Assembly: GCA_963556495.2 (NCBI GenBank)
Contig: OY747705.1
Span: 36,018,298 to 36,082,297 of the forward strand
Source of the DNA: Valencia hispanica
Lineage: Eukaryota > Chordata > Actinopteri > Cyprinodontiformes > Valenciidae
Reading direction: 5' to 3'
Length of the DNA: 64,000 nucleotides
Positions 46,486 through 57,475 of the stretch are shown piece by piece. Below the pieces are notes generated by a model. That model ran no database searches. It was given only the letters and a program-made list of their open reading frames with translations, and was not told where the DNA came from. The position numbers and the translations under genes are program-made. Positions within the stretch are counted from its first letter, which is position 1; each line of letters begins with the position of its first letter.

Positions 46486-47115
46486 GCAATACTCTACTGC
46501 AGCGACAGCCCGCACACCAGCCACCTCGGCGTCAGCCCACATGCCAGCCATCCTGCCCGCTGCTTCAGGGGATCAAGGAAGATCCGCCATTGTCCCAAGA
46601 GCTTGGCGCTCCTGTGGCCCCAGTGCCAGCCACCTGCCATCTTCACATGGCCCTAGTGCCAGCCCCTCGCCATTTTGCTGTTGGCCCAGTGCTGATCCCT
46701 TGCCAATGCCGACCTCCAGTCCTAGGATCCCCAGAGGGGGTCGAACCCGTCCCGCCTCTGTGCCCAGGGCTCCTGAAGGAGGTAGAGGATGGACCGCCTC
46801 CATCTCTAGAACTGGAAGCTTCTCAAGTCATAGTTCTCCAGTCATGGTTCTCCGCCGGCCTCCAGTCAAGGTCCTTTGCCGCTGGGAGTCTTCACCTATC
46901 AGGCTCCCTCTTTGAAGGCCCGTAGCCTCAATTAAAGGACAATTCTTCCAGCCCGACTAGCAGTTTGTCAGGGGACGACCATCTGGCCGTCTGCTGGAAC
47001 TCCAGGTCCTCAGGGGACGCCGTCCACCTGAACTCCAGGGGCGGATCCACAAGACACTCTGGCCCTCCTTCTGTGGGCACCCTCCAGCCACCATTGGAAG
47101 GGTTTCTTTATTTAT
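46486..47115. repeat. C-rich, GC-rich block of unknown class
   Basis: Sharp rise in GC at the truncated 5' edge of the L2 copy. The plus strand is rich in ccagcc, gccagccac and ctccagg words, with short internal near-repeats (cccagtgccagccac, ccctagtgccagcccc) and a gggacg motif series at 46970-47020. Long plus ORFs (46484-46915, 46590-46925) are Pro/Ser/Ala rich with no recognised domain. It may be part of the same kind of repeat as 33290-34250 in opposite orientation, or a fragment of an unknown retroelement. Confidence 0.4.
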
Positions 47116-47232
47116 TTCCTTCCTTCCTTCCTTCCTTCCTTCCTTCCTTCCTTCCTTCCTTCCTTCCTTCCTTCCTTCCTTTCTTCCTTCCTTCCTTCCT
47201 TCCTTCCTTCCTTCCTTCCCTCCCTCCCTCCC
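47116..47232. repeat. (CCTT)n microsatellite
   Basis: About 117 bases of CCTT units with one interruption near 47182, grading into ccct units. ORFs through it are artefacts. Confidence 0.97.
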
Positions 47233-48023
47233 AACCAACTGCCCGCCCGCCCAAAACCCCCCCCGCCCGCCCGACCGACTGCCCTCCCAATCCTGTGGAT
47301 TGTGAGATAGGATAAAATAAAGACTTGTTCACTTGTTCATTTGTGAAGATAATTTGTAAGGTTTATTAATTAAACTCTTTTTTCCCCTTAAATTTCTTTT
47401 TATTTACACATTAAACTTGGTGTTCCAAAGTTACATCTATTATTAATCTAACCTGAACATATAATGAAGGATTTCCACATCTGTTGAATAGATTTTTCCT
47501 TTTAAAACAAAAGCAGCAATTAATAATTGTCTTTACTGCTGTATAACAGTACAAACAAAAATATCCATATGCCTTGATTATTCATAGGTTATAAATAAAT
47601 ATCTAAGAAAATCTTCTGAGAAAAGTTACATAAAGGCCAGAGAAAATCAATGTACCATCACTGTGAGAAAAGCTGAGTAGGAGCGCAATTTCTGCAGCTG
47701 CTGAAAGAAACTACTATCAAACCTGGTTCAAATTCTATTGTGAACTTTTTTTAGATAATAGTAGCATGTCTAAATAAAAGGTTATGGTATTTACAGAGGG
47801 GAGACATTTTCTAAAATATGTGCATGCAGTAGGTAAGCTGTAACTCTGCAGCTGTGCTTCCCTATCTCTGAGAGCAGACTATAAACAGAAAGTGAGAACA
47901 CAGATGGTAGACCTGTTGCATTTGGTAAAAATGTAGTGTGGAAAATGAAATTTCTGTTTTCCCTTTTACAAGATGGGTGACCCTTGTCCCCCTGGTTGGC
48001 TCTCTTCTCCTATTTTCCCATTA
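47233..48023. other. Pyrimidine-rich end followed by unique AT-rich sequence
   Basis: 47233-47335 continues the C-rich block and ends at ggataaaataaagacttg, an AATAAA-containing word that could be a retroelement 3' end. From 47336 on, nothing was recognised. Confidence 0.4.
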
Positions 48024-48031
48024 GCTTAGAG

Positions 48032-50351
48032 CAGTGATTCTTAACCAATGGGCCCCGGCCCAACCATAGGCTGTGAGCGCCACCTTGTGGGGCGCAAAAT
48101 TATTTCAGTTTTGCACTTATGGGTCCTGAGGGTTGCAGGACCACAGGGGTTACGATACATAATCTGACCGCATGGGGGTGGTAATGCGCTACTCTGTTGT
48201 TTAACAAGCTTAAACAACCAACAAAGATACTCAAGTCTCCGGCGGTGTGTGTTGGACTTCAGCCAGACGCTCTTGGCCGCTAGCATGTGAACATTATGGA
48301 TACGTGTTTGAAAAGAAAGACAGATGACAGTGGTGGCAGATCTCCACAGAAGGCAAAATGTGTGCGCAAGTACAACCCTGACTTCATTAAGTACAGATTT
48401 ATGAATGGAGTGAGCGAAGCAGAGCCAAAAGCCAACTGTGTGGAGTGTGGACTAAAATTGTCAAATTTAGCACTGAAGCCATCCAAACTAAAACGGCACC
48501 TTGAAACCAAACATCCAGCGCTCATGGGGAAACCAGTCAAATTTTTCAAATGAAAAGAAATTGGACTACAGATTCAAAAAAAGACGATCATGTCACTGAC
48601 TTGAAATTCTAAATGTGCTTTAAAAGCTAGCTACCTCATAGCTAGACATGCATCGCTAGGACAGCAGCTTGCATGAGGACCTACTGTTTTGCCAAAAGCT
48701 ACCAACACAAGATTCAGCCGAGGAATGTGTCCGTTGTATGGACAATTACTTTACGGAGAACGGCCTGGACTGGCAGAACTGTGTGGGAGTGTGCAGCGAC
48801 GGCGCAGCCTCAATGACTGGTAGGCATCACGGCATCATAAGGCAGATACTTGATCGAGCACCAGAAGCTAAATGGACCCACTGTTTTCTTCACTGTGAAA
48901 GCCTTGCAGCAAAAAAGATGTCACCGGAGTTGCACGAAATGATGGACATAAGTGTACATTTCATTAAGAAAAATGCTGTAAACTCCGGATTTTTTACCAG
49001 GCTTTGTGAGGACTTAGAAGCAGATAATGTCCAGCTGCTCTACCACAGTGAGGTGAGATGGCTCTCAAGGGGACAGGTCCTTAACTGTTTGTATGAATTA
49101 AGAGAGGAGGTCTTCTTTTTCCTCACTGAGAAACAGTCTCCATTTGCACAGTACTATGGGAACACAACGTTTACAGCTAAACTTGCTTACCTCTGTGACA
49201 ATATTTCACTACTGAACCAGCTGAACATCTCACTTCAAGGAAAAAGTAGCAACATATTTTTTGTTGCTGACAAAGTTGAAGCTTTCAAGAAGAAATCAGA
49301 CGTGTGGGCAAACAGAGCCCATGAAAAGAGGATGGACATGTTTCCACTCCTGTCTTGACATTTTAGAAAAATGCTCTAGGTAAAGATCAATGACTTGGTC
49401 TTTCAGCATCTCTCACAACTGGCTAAAAAATTTGAATACTATTTTCCTGAGGATCCCAGAGAGGGACACATGTGGATACTTGATCCATTTTCTGTTGACC
49501 CCAATAAAAATGATATTGCACTGCCTACACATCTGGAATCACAGCTCCTGGAAGTTTCAAGTGACAGCACTTTAAAGCTGCAGTGGGGCAAACTGGCCCT
49601 GGGCCCTTTCTGGATTTCCGTCTCAAACGAGTACCCATGCCTTGCACTGAGGGCTTTGACATTTCTTCTTCCATTCACTACTACATACCTGTGTGAGTCA
49701 GTATTTTCCATTGTCACCACCACTAAGACTAACGCCAGAAACAGAATAAGGGCAACTCTGGAGGCTACATTGAGAAAGAGTCTTTCACCCATTCAACCCA
49801 GGTTAGATCTGATTATGTCAAAGAAGCAGGCTCAAGTATCTCATTAAGAGCTTTTAGAAATAAAAATATATCTGTTCCTCTTGTTCTGATGCTACTGTTT
49901 ATTTGTCACAGATTGTAAGGCAATATTTTCAAGTGCACTTTATTTTAATTTTATTTACTGTGGTTTTATTTGAAAACAATTTACTTTTTGAATATATTTA
50001 GTTTTACTTAACAGAATTTGATTTATACGATTTGCAGTTTGCTTTTTTGAGAATTATATTTACTTACCTTACCTTATTTGAGCCTTGAGTGCTTGATTTT
50101 TCCAATGACTGGTTCAGTATATTTTTTTATGTGCAGGTTTAGAAAAATAAATAGCTTTGTGATGAGCATATTGTTTCATGTGATTTATTTACACTATGAA
50201 ACTAATAGATTTGGACGACTAGTAAAAATCATGTGTGAGATTAAATAATAATATTTAATAATAATAAACACAGTATAATGATTTGATGGGTCCTGGGTAA
50301 CTTTGTCCTGGAAATGTTGGGCCTCAAGGTTAAAAAGGTTAAGAATCCCTG
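48032..50351 (+). mobile_element. hAT transposon with intact ends and target duplication
   Basis: Terminal inverted repeats are CAGTGATTCTTAACC on the left and, inverted, CAGGGATTCTTAACC on the right (14 of 15 match). An exact 8-bp duplication GCTTAGAG flanks the element at 48024-48031 and 50352-50359, the hallmark of hAT integration. Length is 2320 bp. The transposase inside is broken, so this copy is non-autonomous, but its ends look usable by a related transposase in trans. Confidence 0.96.
48296..49847 (+). pseudogene. hAT transposase (ZBED5/Charlie-like), broken and internally deleted
   Basis: The ATG at 48296 (MDTCLKRK) starts a protein with a BED-type zinc finger (C-x2-C-x16-H-x4-H, residues about 48-73) that binds the element ends. 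The frame then meets TGA at 48551-48553 and 48602-48604. Next is a junction near 48671 where SYLIARHASLGQQLA is joined out of frame to HEDLLFCQKLP. In related proteins roughly 100 residues with the first catalytic Asp lie between these blocks. The RNase H-like core resumes with VCSDGAASMTGRHHGI, WTHCFLHCESLA and EVRWLSRGQVLNCLYELR. Stops at 49356-49358 and shortly after precede the C-terminal dimerisation region (VSNEYPCLALRAL, LLPFTTTYLCESVFS), which ends at 49847. Confidence 0.92.
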
Positions 50352-50439
50352 GCTTAGAGAACATGCAGATATGACACTCATACACACACACAGGACTTGA
50401 AATTTCTTTGTAAAGCAGCCTTTCTTATGCACACACACA

Positions 50440-50860
50440 CTGTGTATTCGTCAAACAGTCAATATTTTCTGAAGGATGGCCCCTCTTAGGAGCCAGCAGA
50501 TGATCGGAAGCTCTGTCCCTGTCGGCATGAGAAGGGCTGTGATTGCATTCGACCGCAGCCCTTTACAAAGATGTTGTACATCAAATACCAACAGATAAAA
50601 AGCAATCCACAAAGAGTTAATCAGAAGAGGAGCTTTCATTGTGGCATAGTGATTTGTCTCAATCATACTGAGAATAGATGGACTATTATAAAAAATGGTC
50701 CGATATAAATAAATGGATAACCTAAATACAACGCTGTTATTGTGTTTCATGTAATAATGAATATGATGTTGTCCCAGACTACTCTGCAGCCTTAAGTGAT
50801 GCACTGCTTTTATCTTACCATTTGCCAATATTGCTTGACCTTGAGTGTGAGCAAGCAAGA
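50440..50860. promoter_or_regulatory. Candidate conserved non-coding element
   Basis: High-complexity repeat-free sequence (50470-50680), with gggctgtgattgcattcgac and ccctttacaaagatgttgta, stands out beside the hAT element. Overlapping minus-strand ORF 50451-50858 has no domain. The call is compositional. Confidence 0.3.
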
Positions 50861-52060
50861 TGTGTGTATATCTGCCTTTGTACTTTCTTCATGTACACGC
50901 ATCCAGTGTGTGTGTAAGGGTGCTCTGATTTCCCTGCTACCACCTCATTTAGCTGATTTGGACTGACCAATTTGCATTCTGATTCACTGTGGAAATGCCC
51001 GTGTAAGAGGCTGTTAAGCATTTTGCATACTTACCATCTTATACCTGATAAGATACTCTGCTGTGACTCTCACAGAGTGGCATGCTGTGAGAGAATGAAG
51101 CTAACTAACAATAGCTGTTAACCCCTATTTCTCACCTCCTTGTACTAAACACCACATATCAACCAAGCTGGCCTGCTGTCTCGGCCACTGGAAGTAAAGC
51201 AAAAGAAAAGAAATGAGCAAAAATGTATCAAGGGATCGAACCAAGATTTTTATGCCATTGATACTTTTTTTTTTGAGATTGATACTAATCCAAGTCATTC
51301 AGGAATTTGGGTTTGCTGAATCCCAGTCTAATACCTAAAAATATTAATATATGTAGAGAAAAAACACATTTAATCAGTAGCCTATTTCATGATCTACATT
51401 AGTGTTATGGCAACCTATTGTATTGCAATGCAGAAATTGTGTAGATAAATGACACCCACTACATAATACAGGATATTGTGAAACGTAGTAAATGTGGTCT
51501 TATGGCTATGTTTTGTTTTCTAACAACTTAAGTGTGTGGCCTTTGAACTTAAATTCACAGTCAACATCAGACCCTATTGGCTGCTACTGCTACCTGCGTG
51601 TCTGTTTAATTTGACAGACTTAGTCGAAGCTCATCTCTGTTTCAGACCAACAGCTAACATTTTCCAGTTTAAAGAAATGGCTTAAACGGTTTATGAAGCA
51701 GTAGAACAACAGTTTATGTTGTCCCAACAGCAATAACTGGAACCAGAAAAACATTAAAAGCCAAACTCTCAGTAAGTCATATTGCTGCTCTGCAAAGCAA
51801 AGACAGGTGAAGCAAGAAGCACAATTACTAAAAAACCTATTTAAAGTTGTATGTATCAAGTCAGAGACTTATTAGAAATAAAAAGATAAAATGGCTATAT
51901 ATGTTTAGTTGGATTACTGACCTAATAGTAGCCCAGTAAAACAAGTTAACTGCCAGTGGAAACAGAGATTAGACTCCTGCAGATGTTCATGACTGATGAG
52001 TGGAACACAACCAAAATACTACAGTGAACCACAAAACATAGGAAAAAATTTGGATTTGCA
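50861..52060. other. Unique AT-rich sequence
   Basis: No gene was recognised. The part 51900-52060 may belong to the repeat that starts clearly at 52061. Confidence 0.4.
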
Positions 52061-52239
52061 TCACCTACAATTTGCTTTTTCATTTGTTTCTAAACAAATA
52101 CAGCGACAGTCTTCAACAAACTCATGTCTCGCTCTGGCTGACCTCTTGCTGTTTTCATCTGAAGTGCTTTGCTTAGAATGTTGTGAATTATAATGGCTAG
52201 TGTTTCACTTAACTACTAATCATTAAAAAAGGCTTTGAT
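52061..52239. repeat. Uninterrupted copy of the 40172/42508 repeat
   Basis: tcacctacaatttgcttttt, then aaacaaatacagcgacagtc, ctgacctcttgctgttttca and aactactaatcattaaaaaa match the two outer pieces at 40172-40234 and 42396-42508 in the same order. This gives a near-empty-site view of that nested insertion. Confidence 0.72.
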
Positions 52240-53096
52240 TGGGACCCAGAGAAGATAAGGGGGATCAGATCCGGATATGTCTAATTGAGACACAGTGATA
52301 CGAACTAATTAGATTCTGGAGAAAAAAAACGGTTAATAAAGCTGTTATGTAAAGTTTCATTATGTAAGGTAACTATTAGTAGAAATACTATACACCTGTA
52401 TGAAAACAGAGCACCCATTACTCATTGTTCAAATGGTTGAAATCAACACTCAGCTTTTTGTTGGGCCTAAAGCTATGCAGTGAGGACTATGTTAGGCAAC
52501 AGGCACACTGCACTTCTTCTTCACTTACACAAGCATATGATATTTTTAACTGGGTGCCGGAAGGTCAGCAAGCATAGTGGGACAAAACCCGAGAGTTAGA
52601 GAGAGAGAGAGAGAGTATTTAACTGACTTAATTTAAAAGGGAATATTCAATTGAAATGCTTTATGTAATATTACAGTCATAATATAATGTTAATGAATTA
52701 AATTCTAAGGTGCCACAACAAAAAACACAACTTATTTTTTCCCTAAATCACAATCCTCCATCACAGTCTGACAGTTTACTAGCTTACTTTCTGCTAGTAC
52801 AGCTGAAACCTGCTGAGCTTGAGTCAAGTTTAACCTCTGAATAAAAAAGGTGGTACCTTGCATTAGTTAGAAAGAAATCTTCTCACCTGCCAAAATGAGT
52901 CTTAGTTGTAAGGGTATATGCTTTACATCAAAAGATGATTACGTCCAGTTCAGTTTATTTAAAGCTAACTACTGACTTTTAACTCCTGGAATCATTTTAA
53001 TGACATCAAAAATAGAAAATCTAAGTTAAAGCAGAAAATGTCTTTACAAATATTTGAAATACTTGGACTCATTAAGTAAAACTGGAGCAATTGTAA
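52240..53096. other. Unique AT-rich sequence
   Basis: A short (GA)n tract lies at 52595-52616. Nothing else was recognised. Confidence 0.45.
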
Positions 53097-53385
53097 GCAA
53101 GGCAAGGCAAGGCAAGGCAAGTTTATTTGTATAGCACAATTCATGTAACAAGACAATTCAAGGTGCTTTACATAAAACATCAAAAGTATTACAGCAAGGT
53201 GCAAAAAAAACAAAAGTACAGGCATAAAAACCATGATTTAAAATAAAAAAATAAAAATCTTAAAAGAATCAGTGCAGATTTAAAACTTAGAATAAAAATC
53301 TAATCAAAAGCAGCTCAGAACAGGTGGGTCTTTAACCTGGATTTAAATAAACTGAGTGTTTCAGCTGATCTGAGTGATGAATGAT
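53097..53385 (-). mobile_element. L2-type LINE 3' UTR fragment
   Basis: Four ggcaa units lead into gtttatttgtatagcacaat and caattcaaggtgctttacat, the reverse of the L2 3' end, with a short C-terminal ORF2 remnant (aggtgggtctttaacctgga region). 5'-truncated at about 53385. Confidence 0.85.
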
Positions 53386-53689
53386 AGATAGATATAACTG
53401 AAAATTTAATTTAATGTATCACACACTTCCATTTTATTCAAAGAAAAGTACATTTGTTCTTTTAAACTGTTAAACTACTTAATATGAGAAGAAAACATAC
53501 AAAACATCTTTATTGAGAGCAAGTAAAAAAAACAAAAACTCATGAACAAGTTTGAGGGTAAAAGTATAGAAAGAAGTACCAACTCCTGTAAAGGAGATTT
53601 CCATTTATTATTATCTTGGAACATGGAGCAGTTGGATTTGCAACAACATTTTCTGTGACACACAAGGAACACTCAGAATTAGTGCATAA
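53386..53689. other. AT-rich sequence
   Basis: Nothing was recognised. Confidence 0.4.
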
Positions 53690-54303
53690 TAGTTCTACTA
53701 CAGTATTCACACTCTTTTTTTCATGACGACAAACTTCAATATATTTTAAAGGGAATTTGATGACGGACCCACACACAAGTAGCACACATAAAAAAAAAAA
53801 AAAAAAACATGGTTTCAACAACTGCTTTCAGAAATCAGCTAATTAGGAAATAGAGCTTAGATATGTGTGATTTAATGTCAGTATAAATACTGTGGTAAAG
53901 GGCTCAGAAATCTGTTAGAGAACATTAGTGAACTCAAATCACAAAGACAAGGAAACACACCAGATATGTCAAGGATGCATTTGTGGGTTAATATAAAGCA
54001 GGCTCAGGTTCTAAAATAAAATGACATGCTTGATCATATCAAAGAGCACTGTTCAATCCCTTATCCGGAATCAAAAAGAGAATGGCACAAAAGCATACCT
54101 AACAGGACATAGTTGACAAGGTGATGAGAAAATGTATCTGGTCAGAATTGATATAAAGATGGATGTCAGTAAATAAAGGGCAATTATTGCAACTTTGTAT
54201 TTGTCTGCCACATAAAATTGAAATAAAATTCCAAGTCCAAGTTTGTAGTTATTATGTGATACAATCTGAAAAGGTGTAAGGGGTAGAAATACTTTTCCAC
54301 AAC
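53690..54303 (+). mobile_element. Internally deleted Tc1-like element, right end cut by a LINE
   Basis: Left region: cagctaattaggaaatagag, gtcagtataaatactgtgg, gttagagaacattagtgaac, aggaaacacaccagatatgt, and gagcactgttcaatccctta (N-terminal transposase). After a deletion at about 54115-54180, the right terminal region (ccacataaaattgaaataaa, then ggtgtaaggggtagaaatac) follows directly. It should end near caaggcactg but passes instead into LINE sequence at about 54303. It is the same family as the copies at 7789 and 28567. Confidence 0.8.
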
Positions 54304-56799
54304 ACAACGTTTTGTGGAACACAACACCTTCAGCCGTTGCCGACAATGCATGTGATGTCATCAGTTCCATTGTTGCTAAGCTACAGACACAGCACCCCAA
54401 TGCATTTGTGGCAATATCTGGTGATTTTAATCATGCCTCGCTCTCTACTACACTTCCAACATTTCAACAATTTGTCAGCTGCTCTACAAGAGAAAATAGG
54501 ACCTTGGATTTGTTTTATGCAAATGTAAAGGATTCATACACGTCCAAACCAAGACCTCCTCTGGGACAATCAGATCACAATCTTGTTTTTCTCTGTTCAG
54601 AATATAAACCACTTGTTCAGAGGCAACCTGTGACAAAACGAACTGTGAGAAAATGGTCACAGGAAGCTGAAGAAGCCCTGCAGGATTGTTTTGCAACCAC
54701 AGACTGGATGACTCTTTGCCAAGCACATGGAGAGGACATCAATGACATGACTGAGTGTGTGACTGACTATATAAACTTCTGTGTGGACAACATCATCCCC
54801 ACCAGAACAGTGAGATGCTTCCCTAATAACAAACTCTGGATCACCAGTGACCTGAAGGAGCTGCTAAACAAGAAAAAAAGAGCCTTCAGGGAGGGAGACA
54901 GGGAATTACTGAGGAGTATACAGAAGCAACTTAAGGTCAAGATCAGAGACAGCAAGGAGGCATACAGGAAGAAGCTGGAGAACAAACTACAGAGGAACAA
55001 TATCAGAGATGTCTGGTCAGGAATGAGAAAGGTCACAGGTTTTAAGGACAGGAAAGATTGGATAGATGGAAGTCTGGACAGAGCCAATGAACTGAACATA
55101 TTCTTCAACAGGTTCAGTTCTGGAACTACCTCAGCATCCCCCTCTCCTGTTCCCAGCCAAACAGACATCCCACTATCCTCTGATCAACAGCTTTCCTGTT
55201 ACACCTCGGATGTTTTATCCTTCACCTCAGCCATGGACTCTTCTAATTCCACAAGTTTGACTTCAACCAAGTCAGGAAATGCTGCTACCCCCTTTGCCTC
55301 CCCCTCCCACTTGTCTGTCTCCAAAAGTCAGGTGAATAGGCAGCTGGAGAAACTTAACCGGAACAAGGCTGCAGGTCCAGATGGTGTCAGCCCCAGAGTC
55401 CTGAAGGCCTGTGCAGAGCAGCTCTGTGGGATTCTGCAGCACCTCTTCAACCTTAGCTTAACTCAGGAGAAGGTCCCAGTGTTGTGGAAGACATCCTGCC
55501 TTGTTCCAGTACCCAAATGAACTCACCCATCAGTCATCAATGACTATAGACCCATTGCCCTGACATCCCACATCATGAAGGTCCTGGAGAGACTCCTGTT
55601 GGCACCCCTGAGTAAGCAAACAAGAACGTATCAGGACCCACTGCAGTTTGCTTATCGCTGTGGAGTTGGAGTTGAAGATGCCATCATCCACCTACTTCAA
55701 CCAACCCACTGTCATCTGGACAAAGCAGGCAGCACTGTGAGGATCATGTTCTTTGATTTCTCTAGTGCATTTAACACAATTCAGCCTGATTTGCTTTGTC
55801 AGAAACTCCTGAAGACACAGGTGGAGCCCTCAACAATCGCCTGGATCAATGACTACCTGACCAACAGACCACAATTTGTGAGACTGAAGAATTGTGTGTC
55901 AAACCAGGTGGTCAGCAGCACAGGAGCACCACAGGGGACCGTACTCTCACCATTCCTTTTTACTCTGTACACCTCAGACTTCCAGTACAAATCAGAGACC
56001 TGTCATCTGCAGAAATACTCAGATGACTCTGCAATTGTCGGGTGTATCAGAGATGGACAAGAAGCTGAATACAGAGAGTTGGTGGACCGCTTTGTGACAT
56101 GGTGTGGAAACAATCGTCTCACCTTGAATGTGAACAAAACAAAGGAGATGATTGTAGATTTCAGAAGAAACAGGGATAAGTCAAACACTGTTTCCATCAT
56201 GGGAGAAGAAGTGGAGGTGGTTGAGGAGTATAAATACCTCGGAGTTCACCTTGACAACAGACTGGACTGGAGGCGCAACAGTGAAGCCGTCTACAAGAAG
56301 GGACAGAGCAGACTCTACTTCTTGAGGAAGCTTAGGTCCTTCAAGGTTTGCAGCAAGATGCTGCAGATCTTCTACAAGTCTGTTGTGGAGAGTGTAATCT
56401 CTTCAGCCGTCATCTGTTGGGGTAGCAGCATCAGAGCCAGGGATTTAAAAAGGCTCAACAACCTGATAAAGAAGGCTGGTTCTGTTCTTGGGACAACTGT
56501 GGAAAATCTGGAGATGATAATGCAAAGAAGGATTCTTCATAAAAATAAAAAAAATTATGGACAACCCTGAGCATCCTCTTCATGAGACAGTCACACAACA
56601 ACAGAGCATCTTCAGTCGGAGGCTTCTTCAGTTTCGCTGCAATACAGACCGCTACAGGAAATCCTTTCTGCCCACAGCCATCATTATCTACAACAACTCC
56701 TTAAAGAATTGATTATATGAGCTATACCAACACTTAATTTCCCTCTGGGATCAATAAAGTATTTTTGAATTGAATTGAATTGAATTGAATTGAATTGAA
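54304..56799 (+). mobile_element. Rex1-like LINE, 5'-truncated, relatively young
   Basis: The element starts inside the endonuclease region, runs through a long ORF2, and ends ttccctctgggatcaataaa followed by about seven ttgaa units (56765-56799). The junction with the Tc1 relic on the left (within about 10 bases of 54303) suggests insertion into or next to that Tc1. The clade call (Rex1/Babar in the CR1-L2 group) rests on motif recall. A nearly identical 3' tail lies at 32818-32965. Confidence 0.9.
54312..56700 (+). pseudogene. Rex1-like ORF2 with one stop and one frameshift
   Basis: The C-terminal part of the endonuclease is present (SGDFNHASL, RTLDLFYANV, QSDHNLVFL with the conserved SDH). 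After a linker with ITSDLKELLNKKKRAFREGD, the RT domain follows: QLEKLNRNKAAGPDGVSPRV, DYRPIALTSHIMKVLER, FFDFSSAFNTIQPDLL, GAPQGTVLSPFLFTLYTSDF, catalytic YSDDSA, NVNKTKEMIVDFRR and EEYKYLGVHLDNRLDW. Lesions are an in-frame TGA at 55518-55520 (after VPVPK) and a one-base shift in the A8 run at about 56548-56555. The normal C-terminus (IMDNPEHPLHE onward) lies in the next frame. No true start codon exists because of truncation. All RT motifs are intact. Confidence 0.92.
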
Positions 56800-56873
56800 C
56801 ATATATCAAACCATCATAAACATTCAAACAACACATCCCTGAACCCTAAACAATTTTTTTTACAAACCCACCG

Positions 56874-57475
56874 TTTAATAAAACAAAGAATTTCAAAACT
56901 AAACAATCAATTTCAAAACTAAACATTCAGATAAAAGGGCTGTGTGGTAAACCAAGACAGGCAAAAATTTGATTAGGGTGAAATTTGGTTAGACAGACTG
57001 AGGTAAAATATATACTTTTCCTAATTTAGCATGTCAGCATTAATTTCTCAAGTTATGTTAACATGCTATAAATCAGAAAGCAAATATGCCACCTTTTTGT
57101 TTTTGTTTTGGGAATTCTCCTTTAATAAAACAAAGAATTTCAAAACTAAACAATCAATTTCAAAACTGAACATTCAGATAAAAGGGCTGTGTGATAAACC
57201 AAGACAGGCTAAACATTTTGTTTTTGTTTATTTGTTTTTGTTTGTTTTGTAAACATTCAAAAAAAGGGCTGTGTGGTAAACCAAGACAGGCAAAAATTTG
57301 ATTAGGGTGAAATTTGGTTAGACAGACTGAGGTAAAATAAATACTTTTCCTAATTCAACATGTCAACATTTAGTTCCCAAGTTATGTTAACATGCTGTAA
57401 ATCAGAAAGAAAATATGCCACCTTTTTGTTTTTGTTTATGTATTTGTTTTGTTTTGGGAATTTTCTTTATGTTTG
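56874..57475. repeat. Local tandem duplication with three copies
   Basis: A 247-base unit (56874-57120, from tttaataaaacaaagaattt to ttttgggaattctcc) is followed by a partial copy (57121-57219). A third, nearly complete right part follows (57250-57475), beginning at aaacattcaa. The word gggctgtgtggtaaacc marks each copy at 56937, 57184 (one mismatch) and 57266. Copies differ by few substitutions plus T-rich length changes. No ORF or known repeat is involved. Confidence 0.92.

Noticed and set aside
46957..47332. ORFs with Lys-Glu-Gly-Arg or Pro-Ser-Phe-Leu repeats
   Set aside because: They are translations of the (CCTT)n microsatellite.
54767..55168. 133-codon minus-strand ORF
   Set aside because: Antisense shadow of the Rex1-like ORF2.
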